A stretch of DNA of 64,000 bases from Croceicoccus pelagius (GCF_001661915.1 NZ_LYWY01000032.1:124001-188000); one strand, 5' to 3'. Shown: positions 9,309 through 18,282, counted from the stretch's first letter. A program made the numbers and translations. The notes: a model not told the origin generated them from the letters alone.

Positions 9309-9551
9309 ATGGCTGAATTCACGGTAGTCCTGCCCCAGTACGGAATGGGGATGCAGGATGGCGAAATCGTAAAGTGGCTCAAGGGCCCGGGGGACAGGGT
9401 CGCTGAAGGGGAAAACCTGGTCGAGGTCGAAGCGGCCAAGACCACGGTCGAAGTCCCTTCCCCCGTGTCCGGGACGGTGCTTCGCATCATCGCAGAAGAA
9501 GGCGAGACGGTGGACGTGCGCGCGCCGATCATGGTCATCGAGACCGAGTAG
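9309..9551 (+). CDS. Free-standing lipoyl-domain protein
   Basis: 80 aa, only a biotinyl/lipoyl domain. It opens with LPQYGMGMQDGEIVKW, the modified Lys lies in EAAKTTVEV, and it ends PIMVIE. In normal complexes this domain is the N-terminus of E2 and is followed by an E1/E3-binding domain and a catalytic core; here a stop codon comes right after the lipoyl fold. The next gene starts six bases later in another family. It may be the acyl carrier for the adjacent E1 and rely on an E2 or other acceptor elsewhere. Confidence 0.9.
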   Translation: MAEFTVVLPQYGMGMQDGEIVKWLKGPGDRVAEGENLVEVEAAKTTVEVPSPVSGTVLRIIAEEGETVDVRAPIMVIETE

Positions 9552-9556
9552 GACCA

Positions 9557-11932
9557 ATGGCGAAAGCGGAAAGCGTGGGCGGGGCGCAGCGGCGCCCACC
9601 CCTGTGGTCGCGCCTTCTCGCGGCGGTGTTCCTCGGCCTTGTCGGTCTTGCCCTACTGGGCGGAGGGGCGTGGCTGATCTCGCTTGGCGGGTCGGCCTAT
9701 TACGCCATTGCCGGCGCGGCCTGTCTCGCATCCGCTTTCCTCGTGTGGCGCGGCGACCATCGCGCCTTGCCGGTCTATGCCGCGCTGCTTGCAGGAACGC
9801 TCGTCTGGGCGGTCTGGGAAGTCGGGCTGACCTTCTGGCAACTCGTGCCGCGCCTGGCAGGGCCGGTGGTCATCGGGGTGGTCCTTGCCCTGCCCTTCGT
9901 CCAGCGCATGCTGGTGCGAAAGGGTCCGATAATGGCGCGCCTCCTGCCTGCCCTTGCGATAGGTGCGGCGGTTGCCGTCATGTCGGTCGCCTTCTTCCAG
10001 GTCCGCACTTACGACATGTCGCCGGGGGCCAGCCGCGTTGCCGCAGCCGTCTCCGACGATGGCCCCACCGACTGGACCGCATACGGCAGCAATGCGGCGG
10101 GCCTACGCCATTCGGGCGCTAACCAGATTACGCCCGCCAATGTCGCAAGCCTTGAACCTGCATGGTCGTTCGAGACCGGCGACACAAACGCCAAGCGCCC
10201 CGAGATCGGCCCCCCGATTTCATTCATGGCGACACCACTCATGGTGGACGACACCGTCTACTTCTGCTCGCCCACGGGGAAGGTCTTCGCGCTCGACGCC
10301 GATACGGGCAAGCCGGTCTGGACCCGCGATCCGCGCGCCGAAATCGGCAATGCGCAGATGCTGAATTGCCGCGGCGTGTCCTACCATGCCGATGCAAAAG
10401 AGGCGGGTCTTTGCTCCGCACGCATCCTTTCGATGACGGTCGATGGCCGTCTTCTTGCCAGCGATGCCAGGACTGGCAAGCCATGCCCCGATTTCGGCAA
10501 GAACGGCAGCATCGACCTGACTCAGGACCTTGGCTCGATCGACCCGCTGCGAAGCTATACCTCTTCGCCGCCCGCCATTATCGGCAATGTTGCAGTGCTC
10601 GGCTCTTACGTACGTGACAATTTCGACAAGGACGACCCGTCGGGCGTGGTTCGCGCGTTCGATGTTAAGAGCGGCAGGATGCTATGGGGTTGGGACAGCG
10701 GCAGGCCCGACGATGCGCCGCAGCCCGCAGCGGGAGAAGAATGGACCCGCGGTTCGCCCAACGCGTGGAGCGTGTTCAGCGCCGACCCTGACCTCGGCCT
10801 TGTCTACCTGCCCACCGGCAACGCCACGCCGGACCATGTCGGCACCCATCGCTCGCCCGATCTGGAACGCTATGCCAGTTCGATCGTCGCGCTCGACGTG
10901 GCGACCGGCAAAGTGCGCTGGAGCTTCCAGACCGTGCATCACGACATCTGGGACTACGACGTTCCGGCCCAACCGGTCCTGTTCGACCATCCATCGGCAA
11001 ACGGCCCCGTCCCCGCTCTGGCCGCACCGACCAAGCAGGGCGAGATCTTCATCCTCGACCGCCGCACCGGCAAGCCGCTGGTGCCCGTCGAAGAACGAGC
11101 CGTCCCACAAGGCAAACTGCCGGGTGAACGCTATTCCCCGACGCAGCCGTTCAACAGGAACTTCGCATCCTTTGCGCCGCCAGAACTGACCGAGGCTTCG
11201 ATGTGGGGCGCAACCCCGCTGGACCAGCTCTACTGTCGCATCCGGTTCCGCTCTCTCGATTACGAAGGGCTCTATACGCCCCCGTCGGAGCGCGGAACGA
11301 TCCAGTATCCCGGAACCTTCGGCACGCTCAACTGGGGCAGTGTGAGCATTGACACCGCACGCGAATTGATGATCGTGAACTCGGCGGCGATTCCGCAGGA
11401 AGTCCTGCTTTTCCCGCGTGACAGCGATGCCGACACGCCAGAGGAAGCGACCAGTTCGCACGCCCCCGGCTACCTGCCGCAGATCGGTACGAATTACGGG
11501 GTAAGCCTGTGGCCGATGCTGTCCCCGCTGGGCATTCCGTGCACTGCCCCGCCATGGGGGCACTTGTCCGCCGTGGACCTGAAGACCGGCAAGCTGGCAT
11601 GGAAACGCACCATCGGCACCAGCGAGGATGTCGCGCCGCTGGGCATCAAAATACCCGGCGCATTCAATCTTGGCGGATCGGTGACGACGGCGTCTGGCCT
11701 GACCTTTATCGGCGCGACCATCGACGATTACCTGCGCGCCTTCGATACCGAAACCGGCGAGGAGCTATGGAAGGGCCGCCTGCCCGCGGGGGGACAGGCG
11801 ACGCCGATCACTTACCGTTCGAAAAAGACGGGGCGGCAGTACGTCGTGATCGCAGCCGGTGGTCACATGTACATGGGCACAACGCCCGGCGACCATGTCG
11901 TCGCCTTCGCGCTTCCGGAGGGCAACGACTGA
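9557..11932 (+). CDS. Membrane-bound PQQ-dependent dehydrogenase (glucose/quinate dehydrogenase type)
   Basis: 791 aa. About five hydrophobic segments fill the first ~150 residues, as in membrane glucose dehydrogenase, and an eight-bladed PQQ propeller follows in the periplasm. Family features include DWTAYGSNAAGLRHSG at the start of the propeller, HHDIWDYDVPAQPVLFDHP around the active site, and a C-terminal PITYRSKKTGRQYVVIAAGG. It would oxidise an alcohol or sugar-like substrate and pass electrons to ubiquinone. It is the last gene of the operon and converges on the VOC gene with a 13-bp gap. Confidence 0.93.
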   Translation: MAKAESVGGAQRRPPLWSRLLAAVFLGLVGLALLGGGAWLISLGGSAYYAIAGAACLASAFLVWRGDHRALPVYAALLAGTLVWAVWEVGLTFWQLVPRLAGPVVIGVVLALPFVQRMLVRKGPIMARLLPALAIGAAVAVMSVAFFQVRTYDMSPGASRVAAAVSDDGPTDWTAYGSNAAGLRHSGANQITPANVASLEPAWSFETGDTNAKRPEIGPPISFMATPLMVDDTVYFCSPTGKVFALDADTGKPVWTRDPRAEIGNAQMLNCRGVSYHADAKEAGLCSARILSMTVDGRLLASDARTGKPCPDFGKNGSIDLTQDLGSIDPLRSYTSSPPAIIGNVAVLGSYVRDNFDKDDPSGVVRAFDVKSGRMLWGWDSGRPDDAPQPAAGEEWTRGSPNAWSVFSADPDLGLVYLPTGNATPDHVGTHRSPDLERYASSIVALDVATGKVRWSFQTVHHDIWDYDVPAQPVLFDHPSANGPVPALAAPTKQGEIFILDRRTGKPLVPVEERAVPQGKLPGERYSPTQPFNRNFASFAPPELTEASMWGATPLDQLYCRIRFRSLDYEGLYTPPSERGTIQYPGTFGTLNWGSVSIDTARELMIVNSAAIPQEVLLFPRDSDADTPEEATSSHAPGYLPQIGTNYGVSLWPMLSPLGIPCTAPPWGHLSAVDLKTGKLAWKRTIGTSEDVAPLGIKIPGAFNLGGSVTTASGLTFIGATIDDYLRAFDTETGEELWKGRLPAGGQATPITYRSKKTGRQYVVIAAGGHMYMGTTPGDHVVAFALPEGND

Positions 11933-11945
11933 GCGGGCGAACGGG

Positions 11946-12479
11946 TCAGAGCGCCTTGCGCTTCGTCTTGCCGTCCCAGTTGCGGACTTCGCCGCGGATC
12001 ATTTCGAATGTCTCGAACATGGCGTCGTAAGGCTGGATGATCTCGACGATCGGGCTCAGCCCCGGCTTGGCTGTGTCGAGATAGGCAAAGCGCGAAAGCG
12101 GCAGCGTGCCTTCCAGCAGAACCGGAACGCCCCGCGCCCGCGCATCGGCCATCACCGCGTCGTAGTCTTCGACGAACGTGCCGAAATGGTGGATGCCGCT
12201 CTGCCCCGATTCGAGGAATTCGCGGTATGTGGAAGCGGCTGTTCCCGGCTGGATCAATTCGATCATCGTGTCGCCGCTGTAGGATACGCCTACGCCTGCG
12301 AAGACCGGGTGATCGTTTGGCACTTTCTCCTCGCGCACGGCCAGTTCCTCGAATGGCAGGGGAATCGGGAATTCGAAGAAAGGCCCCACGCCCATCTTCG
12401 TCGTCCAGTGCTCGATCGCGGCGCCCAAATCGGGCACGACATAGGCTACCTGGAACGTTGTGCCGTAGATTTTGCTCAT
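11946..12479 (-). CDS. VOC-superfamily (glyoxalase/dioxygenase-like) protein
   Basis: 177 aa, two beta-alpha-beta-beta-beta modules (FQVAYVVPDLGAAIEHW at the start, GIHHFGTFVEDYDAVMADA in the second half). The start at 12479 is preferred because GGGAGAG lies upstream. An upstream in-frame ATG (12542) falls inside the palindromic operator. The family covers glyoxalases, extradiol dioxygenases and epimerases, so the reaction is open. It is divergent from the tandem Rieske genes and shares operator site 2. Confidence 0.85.
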   Translation of the reverse strand: MSKIYGTTFQVAYVVPDLGAAIEHWTTKMGVGPFFEFPIPLPFEELAVREEKVPNDHPVFAGVGVSYSGDTMIELIQPGTAASTYREFLESGQSGIHHFGTFVEDYDAVMADARARGVPVLLEGTLPLSRFAYLDTAKPGLSPIVEIIQPYDAMFETFEMIRGEVRNWDGKTKRKAL

Positions 12480-12534
12480 CTTCGTCTCTCCCGTGCTGCG
12501 CCCTGTCGTGTGCATGACGCTTGTCACTTGCAAA

Positions 12535-12548
12535 ACAATCATGACTGT
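12535..12548. promoter_or_regulatory. Palindromic operator site 2 (ACAATCATGACTGT)
   Basis: It lies in the 180-bp divergent promoter region between the VOC gene and the first tandem Rieske gene. The flanks AAA and TTTTT extend the dyad. Same consensus as the other eight sites. Confidence 0.75.
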
Positions 12549-12659
12549 TTTTTAATGACAGTCCAGCCCCCGCAGAGTCGGCCACCGAAAACAGGTCGCA
12601 TGCGGGACCGGTCCCGGATCGGATTTCCGGAGAAGAATCCCATTGGAGAGGGATACCTG

Positions 12660-14012
12660 ATGAAGCTCGATTTCGATGATTGGAACATCCACGTCGGCAC
12701 GCCGCACCCGTTCAACGGCCGTGCGCCCAAGATCGACAACGGTACCGGTCGCCCCGACCCGCGCCGCTATTACGACCGCGAATTCATGCGCGAGGAGTGG
12801 GAGAAGGTCTTCTGCAAGTCTTGGCTGCTCGCCGGCCACATTTCCGATATTCCGGAGGCTGGCGACTTCTTCCGGTTCGACATCGGCCCGGAAAGCTTCA
12901 TCATCGTTCGCGGCGAAGATGGTGGGGTAAAGGCGCACTACAACGTGTGCCCGCACCGCGGCAGCCAGCTGGTGACGACCGATTTCGGATCGGTGGACCA
13001 GTTCACCTGCCCCTTCCATTCCTGGAAATTCGACCTTGAAGGCAAGAACGTTGCCGTCACCGATGAAGAAACCTTCCGTCCCGAAGTGCTGTGCCACGGG
13101 CACGACCTGTCCTCTGTCCGCTGCGAAGTGGCATGCGGGCTGGTCTTCATCTCGATGGACGCCGATATCGAGCCGTTGAAGGAATGGCTCGCGCCGATCC
13201 TGCCACAGCTTGAACTCTACGACATGGACAAGATGTACGTCGTCCAGCATCGCCGTTCCGACTGGGGCGCGAACTGGAAGGGCGGCGTCGACGCCTTTGC
13301 AGAGATCTATCACCTGCACGCCGTGCATCCTCAGACCCAGTGCCTGATGGACGATCGCACCCAGATCGACCTGTGGCCCGGCGGCCTTTCGCGCCAGTTC
13401 GTGCCGTTTGCACAGCCTGCCGAACGCTATCACGATCAGGAAACGGTGAACCCCGGCATCCAGCTCATGCTGCGCGATGCAGGCATCGATCCCGAAACCT
13501 ACCAAGGCACCGCCGCCGAAACGCGTGAGGCCGTGCAGAAGGCAAAGCGCAAGCGGTCCGACGAACTCGGGCTCGGCTATGAAAAGTTCAGCGACAGCCA
13601 GCTTTCGGATTCGGTTGTCTATTCGCTGTTCCCGAACGCTCAGATCGGCTGCCACCCCGAGGCGATCTTCCTGCACCGGTTCATCCCGCACGAAAGCGAC
13701 CCGAACCAGTTCACCTACGACACCTGCATCCTTTACCGCCACGTCGACGCGCCCGGTTATCGCGCGCCTGCGTGGATGGGTTTGAGCGACGAAACCGACC
13801 TGTCGGGCAAGACGCGCCCGGAAATCGTGCACACTGGCCTTGGCGAACCGCCGGGCCTTGGCGAAGTGCTGGACCAGGATTCCGATCTCCTGCCCATCGT
13901 GCAGCAGGGTGCGAAGTCGCGCGGATTCCGCGGACCGTTGTGGAGCGAGCAGGAAGGACGCCTGCGCCACTTCCACGGCGAGCTCGACCGCCGCATGGAG
14001 AAGGGCTCGTGA
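12660..14012 (+). CDS. Rieske non-heme iron oxygenase, alpha subunit (tandem copy 1)
   Basis: 450 aa. The Rieske [2Fe-2S] ligands are in NVCPHRG and CPFHSW (about residues 98-122). The mononuclear iron motif is EIYHLHAVH near residue 220, with a likely Asp ligand in LDQDSDLLPIVQ near the C-terminus. It hydroxylates or dihydroxylates a ring substrate using electrons from a ferredoxin and reductase, neither of which is encoded here. GGAGAGGG precedes the ATG. It overlaps copy 2 by four bases (GTGA at 14009). There is no beta-subunit gene beside it. Confidence 0.95.
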   Translation: MKLDFDDWNIHVGTPHPFNGRAPKIDNGTGRPDPRRYYDREFMREEWEKVFCKSWLLAGHISDIPEAGDFFRFDIGPESFIIVRGEDGGVKAHYNVCPHRGSQLVTTDFGSVDQFTCPFHSWKFDLEGKNVAVTDEETFRPEVLCHGHDLSSVRCEVACGLVFISMDADIEPLKEWLAPILPQLELYDMDKMYVVQHRRSDWGANWKGGVDAFAEIYHLHAVHPQTQCLMDDRTQIDLWPGGLSRQFVPFAQPAERYHDQETVNPGIQLMLRDAGIDPETYQGTAAETREAVQKAKRKRSDELGLGYEKFSDSQLSDSVVYSLFPNAQIGCHPEAIFLHRFIPHESDPNQFTYDTCILYRHVDAPGYRAPAWMGLSDETDLSGKTRPEIVHTGLGEPPGLGEVLDQDSDLLPIVQQGAKSRGFRGPLWSEQEGRLRHFHGELDRRMEKGS

Positions 14013-15355
14013 ACTACGATCCGCGCAGCTGGGCGGTCCACAAAGGGTCCGACCATCCCTTCGACCAGCCGGCCCCCGCCATCGACAACGGGGCCGAACG
14101 GCTAGACCCTTCCCGCTACACCTCGAAGGCTTTCTTTGAGGCGGAATGGGAGAAGGTCTTTACCAAGACCTGGCTGCTGGCCGCGCCTGCCAGCGATCTT
14201 CAGGAACCGGGCGACTGGGTGAAGGTCGACATCGGGCGTGAAAGCTTCATCGTCGTTCGCGGCGAGAATGGCGCGGTACATGCACACTACAACGTGTGCC
14301 CACATCGCGGCAGTCAGCTGGTCACGACCGACATGGGTAGCCAGGACAGCTTCACCTGTCCGTTTCATTCCTGGCGCTTCGGCATCGACGGCAAGAACGA
14401 GAAGATCACCGACGAGGAGACCTTCCGCCCCGAAGTGCTGTGCCACGGCACCGACCTCACCTCGGTCCGCGCCGAGGAAGCGGTGGGCCTCGTCTTCATC
14501 TCGATGAGCGACGACGTCCCGCCGCTCAAGGAATTCCTCGCCCCGATCCTCGACATGCTGGAGACTTATCGCATCGACCTGATGCACGTCGTGCAGCATC
14601 GCCGGTCGGACTGGGCGGCGAACTGGAAGGGCGGGATCGATGCTTTCTACGAAAGCTATCACCTCCACGCGATCCATCCGCAAACGATGGGCGTGATCGA
14701 CGATCGCACGCACATCGATCTCTTTCCGAACGCCCTGTCGCGTCAGTTCGTGCCGATGGCGCAGCCCAATTCGCACTTCCCCGATCAGGAAGGCATCAAT
14801 CCGGGCATCGCCATGCTGCTCGCCGATGCGGGCGTGGACCCGGATACGTTCGACGGAACCGCTATGGAAAGTCGTGCCGCCGTGGCCCAGGCCAAGCGGG
14901 AGCGGGCGGAAAGGATCGGTCTCGACTATTCGCACTTCTCGGACGCGCAGTTGACCGATGCGACGATCTTCGGAATTTTCCCGAACATCCAGATCGGCTG
15001 TCACCCCGAGGCGGTGTTCCTGCACCGCTTCAACCCGCACGAAAGCGACCCCGAGCAGTTCACCTACGAAACGACGATCATGTACCGCCACGTCGATGCG
15101 CCCGGATATGGCGCGCCGGGCTGGATGGGGCTTGGCGACGATGTCGACGTGACCGGCGCGACGCGGCCCGAAGTCGTGCACACCGGCCTTGGCGAACCGC
15201 CGGGCATGGGTGAAGTGCTGGATCAGGATTCCGACCTGCTGCCGATCGTACAGAAGGGCGCAAGGTCACGCGGGTTCAACGGCCCGCTGTGGTGCGAACA
15301 GGAAGCGCGTCTGCGCCACTTCCACACCGAACTGGATCGCTGGCTCGCCAAGTAG
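14009..15355 (+). CDS. Rieske non-heme iron oxygenase, alpha subunit (tandem copy 2)
   Basis: 448 aa, strongly similar to the preceding gene along its whole length (shared blocks include EETFRPEVLCHG, VQHRRSDW and HTGLGEPPG). Rieske ligands are in NVCPHRG and CPFHSW, and the iron motif is ESYHLHAIH. It starts with GTG overlapping the upstream stop, so the two are translationally coupled and could form a hetero-oligomer or act on successive intermediates. Tandem duplication is the simple origin. A triple terminator-like repeat follows. Confidence 0.95.
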   Translation: MNYDPRSWAVHKGSDHPFDQPAPAIDNGAERLDPSRYTSKAFFEAEWEKVFTKTWLLAAPASDLQEPGDWVKVDIGRESFIVVRGENGAVHAHYNVCPHRGSQLVTTDMGSQDSFTCPFHSWRFGIDGKNEKITDEETFRPEVLCHGTDLTSVRAEEAVGLVFISMSDDVPPLKEFLAPILDMLETYRIDLMHVVQHRRSDWAANWKGGIDAFYESYHLHAIHPQTMGVIDDRTHIDLFPNALSRQFVPMAQPNSHFPDQEGINPGIAMLLADAGVDPDTFDGTAMESRAAVAQAKRERAERIGLDYSHFSDAQLTDATIFGIFPNIQIGCHPEAVFLHRFNPHESDPEQFTYETTIMYRHVDAPGYGAPGWMGLGDDVDVTGATRPEVVHTGLGEPPGMGEVLDQDSDLLPIVQKGARSRGFNGPLWCEQEARLRHFHTELDRWLAK

Positions 15356-15382
15356 AGAGCCAGCCAAATAGCCACCTCCCTG

Positions 15383-15419
15383 GCCCTGCCTTCCCCGTCG
15401 GAAGGCAGGGCATTTTTTT
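15383..15419 (+). terminator. Rho-independent terminator after the tandem Rieske genes
   Basis: A 12-bp perfect stem (GCCCTGCCTTCC/GGAAGGCAGGGC) with loop CCGTC is followed by ATTTTTTT. It stands 28 bp after the stop codon at 15355 and is the first unit of the repeat described next. Confidence 0.88.
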
Positions 15420-15492
15420 GGCCTGGCCCTGCCTCCCCGTCGGAAGGCAGGGCATCTTTTTGGCCTAGCCCCGCCCCATCGGGAGGGAGGGC
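15383..15492. repeat. Three tandem ~42-43-bp hairpin units
   Basis: The terminator sequence recurs with stems beginning at 15383, 15426 and 15468, each followed by CATTTT- or CATCTTTT-like tracts. Unit 2 keeps a 9-bp stem. Unit 3 is decayed (GCCCCGCC paired with GGGAGGGAGGGC). The array fills the gap between convergent genes ending at 15355 and 15511. Confidence 0.8.
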
Positions 15493-15510
15493 ATTTTGGG
15501 AAGCTTGCGG

Positions 15511-16263
15511 TCAGAAAGGACGGATCGTCACGCCATTGTCGATGACGAGTTCGGCCCCGTTCACAAAGCGGGATTCGTCGCTGGCGAGATAGAGGACCAG
15601 AGCGGCGACATCCTTGGGGGCACCGGGCGTACCGGGCGGCAGAACCCCTTCCGCCACGGGCTGTGCATCGCGCCCTTCGGCGGTCTGAACCATCGGCGTC
15701 TCGATCGCGCCGGGGTGAACCGAATTGCAGCGGATCTTGTAACCCTTTTCCTGGCACATCACCGCGACCGACTTGGTCATGGAACGCACCGCACCCTTCG
15801 CCGCGGAATAGGCGAAGAAGATCGGATAGCCGAGCAGCGCGCCAGTCGAGCTCATGTTGATGATCGAGCCGCCATCGTTCTCGTTCATCAGGGGAATGGC
15901 GTACTTCATGCCGAGGAAAACCCCGTCGGTCATGATCGCGTTGACCCAGCGGAACTTTTCGAGGCTGGTATCCTCGACATCGGCATTCAGCACCACGCCT
16001 GCGTTGTTCACGAGGATGTCGAGACGACCGAACTTCGCCTTGATCTCGGCCATGACCGACTGCCACTGCTCTTCGCTCGATACGTCGAGCGCAAGAGCGA
16101 TCGCACCGCCTCCGATGCGGTCGGCAACGGCTTGCGCGGTTTCCTGTTTTACATCGGTGACGACTACGATCGCCCCTTCGGCGGCGAGCGCCTCGCTGTC
16201 GGCAGCGCCGAGTCCCGAACCGCCACCCGTGACGAGCGCAACCTTGCCTTCTACGCGGCCCAT
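15511..16263 (-). CDS. Short-chain dehydrogenase/reductase (SDR)
   Basis: 250 aa classical SDR. TGGGSGLG is the nucleotide motif and an Asp in VVVTDV favours NAD. NNAG is intact, the catalytic Ser lies in NMSSTG and YSAAK is the YxxxK motif. It ends with VIDNGVTIRPF. AGAGGAGAGGATT precedes the ATG. It follows the SDR at 16.3 kb by 60 bp on the same strand and is probably in that operon under operator site 3. Confidence 0.92.
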   Translation of the reverse strand: MGRVEGKVALVTGGGSGLGAADSEALAAEGAIVVVTDVKQETAQAVADRIGGGAIALALDVSSEEQWQSVMAEIKAKFGRLDILVNNAGVVLNADVEDTSLEKFRWVNAIMTDGVFLGMKYAIPLMNENDGGSIINMSSTGALLGYPIFFAYSAAKGAVRSMTKSVAVMCQEKGYKIRCNSVHPGAIETPMVQTAEGRDAQPVAEGVLPPGTPGAPKDVAALVLYLASDESRFVNGAELVIDNGVTIRPF

Positions 16264-16323
16264 AATCCTCTCCTCTTCATGATGATCCGCGCTGTCTCGC
16301 GGTTACTCGAAAGCGGGCAGGGC

Positions 16324-17286
16324 TCAGGCGGCCCCGTCCTCGCTGAAATAGTCGGGCATCCCGGCCGGCCAGACGACGCCCCACTGGGCCTGTCCGCCGT
16401 CTAGGATGATCAGATCGCCATTGATGAAGCGCGCCGCGGGCGATGCGAGATAGGCGATCATTTCCGCCACGTCCCACGCGTTGCCGCGTTCTTTCATCGG
16501 ATTCGCCTTGTGGAAGCGGGCCAGTGCTTCTTCGGGATACATGCGGAATCCTTCGGTTTCGATCACGCCGGGGCCGATGCAGTTGACGCGGATGTTCCAC
16601 TGCGCCCACTCGGTCGCCAGTGTCTTCGACAGGTAGATCACGCCCGCTCGCGCCGCACAGGTATGCGCGGCCTGCGGCATGCCGCGTTCGACGTTGGCGA
16701 CGATATTGACGATGTTGCCGGGCTTGCCATCCTCGCGCCAGCGCCTGGCCGCTTCCTGCATCATCCACCAGGTCCCGTTGAGGTTGGTGTCGATGACGGC
16801 CAGCCAGCCCTTGCGCGAAAAGTCGATCGCGTCCTGGGGGAACTGCCCGCCCGCATTGTTGACCAGCGTGTCGAGCCCGCCGAAATGGTCGTGCACTTTG
16901 CCGATCATCGCCTCGACCGCCTCGGCATCGCGGATGTTGGTGCCGAGCGCGAGGATGTCGCTGCCGATTTCGTCCTTGACGAGCTTAACCGTGGTTTCCA
17001 GCTTCTCCTCGTTGCGGCCGCAGATGGCGACTTGCGCGCCCAGTTTTGCCGCGAGGTAGGCGGTCGCCTTCCCCATGCCGCTGCCGCCGCCGGAGATGAG
17101 CACGGTCTTTCCCGCAAGCATGTCATCACGGTAGATCGTCTGCTGCTGCTTGAGGTCTTCTTCGTCGAGGCCGCGCTTGGGCCTCTCGCTCGTGACGTCT
17201 TCGGGCCGGAAAATTTTCGGCTTGTACGATCCTGCGTTCAAGGCGTGTTCCTTGCTTGTTTTATCAGGTGCCTGAAGTCGTGGCAT
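16324..17286 (-). CDS. SDR of 2,4-dienoyl-CoA reductase type
   Basis: 320 aa from the ATG at 17286, which has GGAGAAGG just upstream; an ORF start at 17334 would overlap operator site 3. SGGGSGMG binds the cofactor and NNAGGQFPQD is typical of dienoyl-CoA reductases. The usual YxxxK is replaced by HTCAARAG, a pattern known in the dienoyl-CoA reductase branch where the classical Tyr is missing. It is expected to reduce a conjugated dienoyl-CoA, but a ~35-residue N-terminal extension of unknown role precedes the Rossmann fold. Confidence 0.88.
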   Translation of the reverse strand: MPRLQAPDKTSKEHALNAGSYKPKIFRPEDVTSERPKRGLDEEDLKQQQTIYRDDMLAGKTVLISGGGSGMGKATAYLAAKLGAQVAICGRNEEKLETTVKLVKDEIGSDILALGTNIRDAEAVEAMIGKVHDHFGGLDTLVNNAGGQFPQDAIDFSRKGWLAVIDTNLNGTWWMMQEAARRWREDGKPGNIVNIVANVERGMPQAAHTCAARAGVIYLSKTLATEWAQWNIRVNCIGPGVIETEGFRMYPEEALARFHKANPMKERGNAWDVAEMIAYLASPAARFINGDLIILDGGQAQWGVVWPAGMPDYFSEDGAA

Positions 17287-17330
17287 CCAACCTTCTCCGT
17301 CGGCAACGGTAACGCCGAACCACCAAAAAG

Positions 17331-17344
17331 ACAAACAAGATTGT
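17331..17344. promoter_or_regulatory. Palindromic operator site 3 (ACAAACAAGATTGT)
   Basis: One mismatch in the CATG core (CAAG); half sites ACA and TGT are intact. It sits between the stop of the TetR gene (17381) and the start of the SDR at 17286, so it would control the two-SDR operon on the minus strand. Confidence 0.6.
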
Positions 17345-17380
17345 TTTATTATTGTGAGCCGCCGATGACGACATCAGCGC

Positions 17381-18031
17381 TCAGCCCATCGGCGGCATCA
17401 GTGCTCTGATCTGGTTTTCAAGATGGTTCAGCATGGGCGGCACCTGATCGGCCGACATGGCGCCGGTCTGAAGCTGGATCGCCATCCCTTCGAGTATCGT
17501 CTGCGACAGACGCATTGCAAGGTCGAACTTTTCCGGCGAACTGCGCCATTCGGGAAAGAGCGATTCGGCCTGCGTGTTGAACCGGTCGCGGAACTCTTCC
17601 TGCAGCGGCTCCATGATGCCGGCGAGATCCTTGTCCGTGCGCGCAGCGATTGCCAGTTCGTGAAAGGCGATGAAGCCCGGCTTCTGGACTTGCGTCCAGT
17701 AAGTCTCGACTAGGTTGTCGACGTCGTGTTCGGTCTCGCCCGCGGCGCGGCGGAAGGCGCGCAGACGCTTTTCGTGCAATTCGCGGATCGTCGCCTTGAT
17801 CAACGCGGCACCGTTTTCGAAGTGGTGCATCATCGCCCCGCGCGATAGCCCCGCCTCTTCCGCGACGCGCGGCGTGGTGGTCCTGGCATAACCGTATTTG
17901 ACGAGGCAGCGCACAGTCGCATCGATCAGGCGCTTGCGCGTCTGCGCGGCCTTGGCAGCCTGCAGCGTCCCGCCGCCTGCCTTGGCTGTCGACGTGCTGC
18001 TGTCGTTGGTGCGCGTGCGCGATGTGCTCAT
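17381..18031 (-). CDS. TetR-family repressor, paralog A; candidate regulator of the palindrome regulon
   Basis: 216 aa. The N-terminal HTH has recognition region TTTPRVAEEAGLSRGAMMHHFEN (split by helix turns), followed by an all-helical ligand domain. It is clearly paralogous to the TetR at 33.2 kb across its whole length, with near-identical recognition helices (GLSRGAMxHHFEN) and QVQKPxFxAFxELA in the ligand domain. Operator site 4 lies between it and the divergent acyl-CoA ligase, which fits autoregulation. The inducer is probably a pathway CoA ester or the substrate, by analogy only. Confidence 0.93.
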   Translation of the reverse strand: MSTSRTRTNDSSTSTAKAGGGTLQAAKAAQTRKRLIDATVRCLVKYGYARTTTPRVAEEAGLSRGAMMHHFENGAALIKATIRELHEKRLRAFRRAAGETEHDVDNLVETYWTQVQKPGFIAFHELAIAARTDKDLAGIMEPLQEEFRDRFNTQAESLFPEWRSSPEKFDLAMRLSQTILEGMAIQLQTGAMSADQVPPMLNHLENQIRALMPPMG

Positions 18032-18182
18032 GCCGGTTCGATTCCAGTTTCTCGGTGCGGGTAGTCCCTCGAACTGATTTCACGAGAAGCTTTATGCCGC
18101 AATTGATCCTTAAGGGCAGCAGGGCGGAAAGCGCAAGCATCGGCCCGACGCCACGATCGCAGCGATCCGCCGCAAGAAACAT

Positions 18183-18196
18183 TCATGCATGATTGT
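18183..18196. promoter_or_regulatory. Palindromic operator site 4 (TCATGCATGATTGT)
   Basis: It lies in the 251-bp divergent region between TetR paralog A and the acyl-CoA ligase gene. The left half site is TCA instead of ACA; flanking A and T tracts are present. Confidence 0.65.
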
Positions 18197-18282
18197 ATTT
18201 TTCTTATTGGCTGATAAGCTTCGCGTCAAACAGCCACCGGTGCTGCGACGAACGGCACGGCGGGAAAGTTGGGAGAGACACG

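Noticed and set aside
17287-17334. Longer start of the dienoyl-reductase-like SDR at 17334
   Set aside because: It would overlap operator site 3 and lacks a ribosome site, while the ATG at 17286 has GGAGAAGG.
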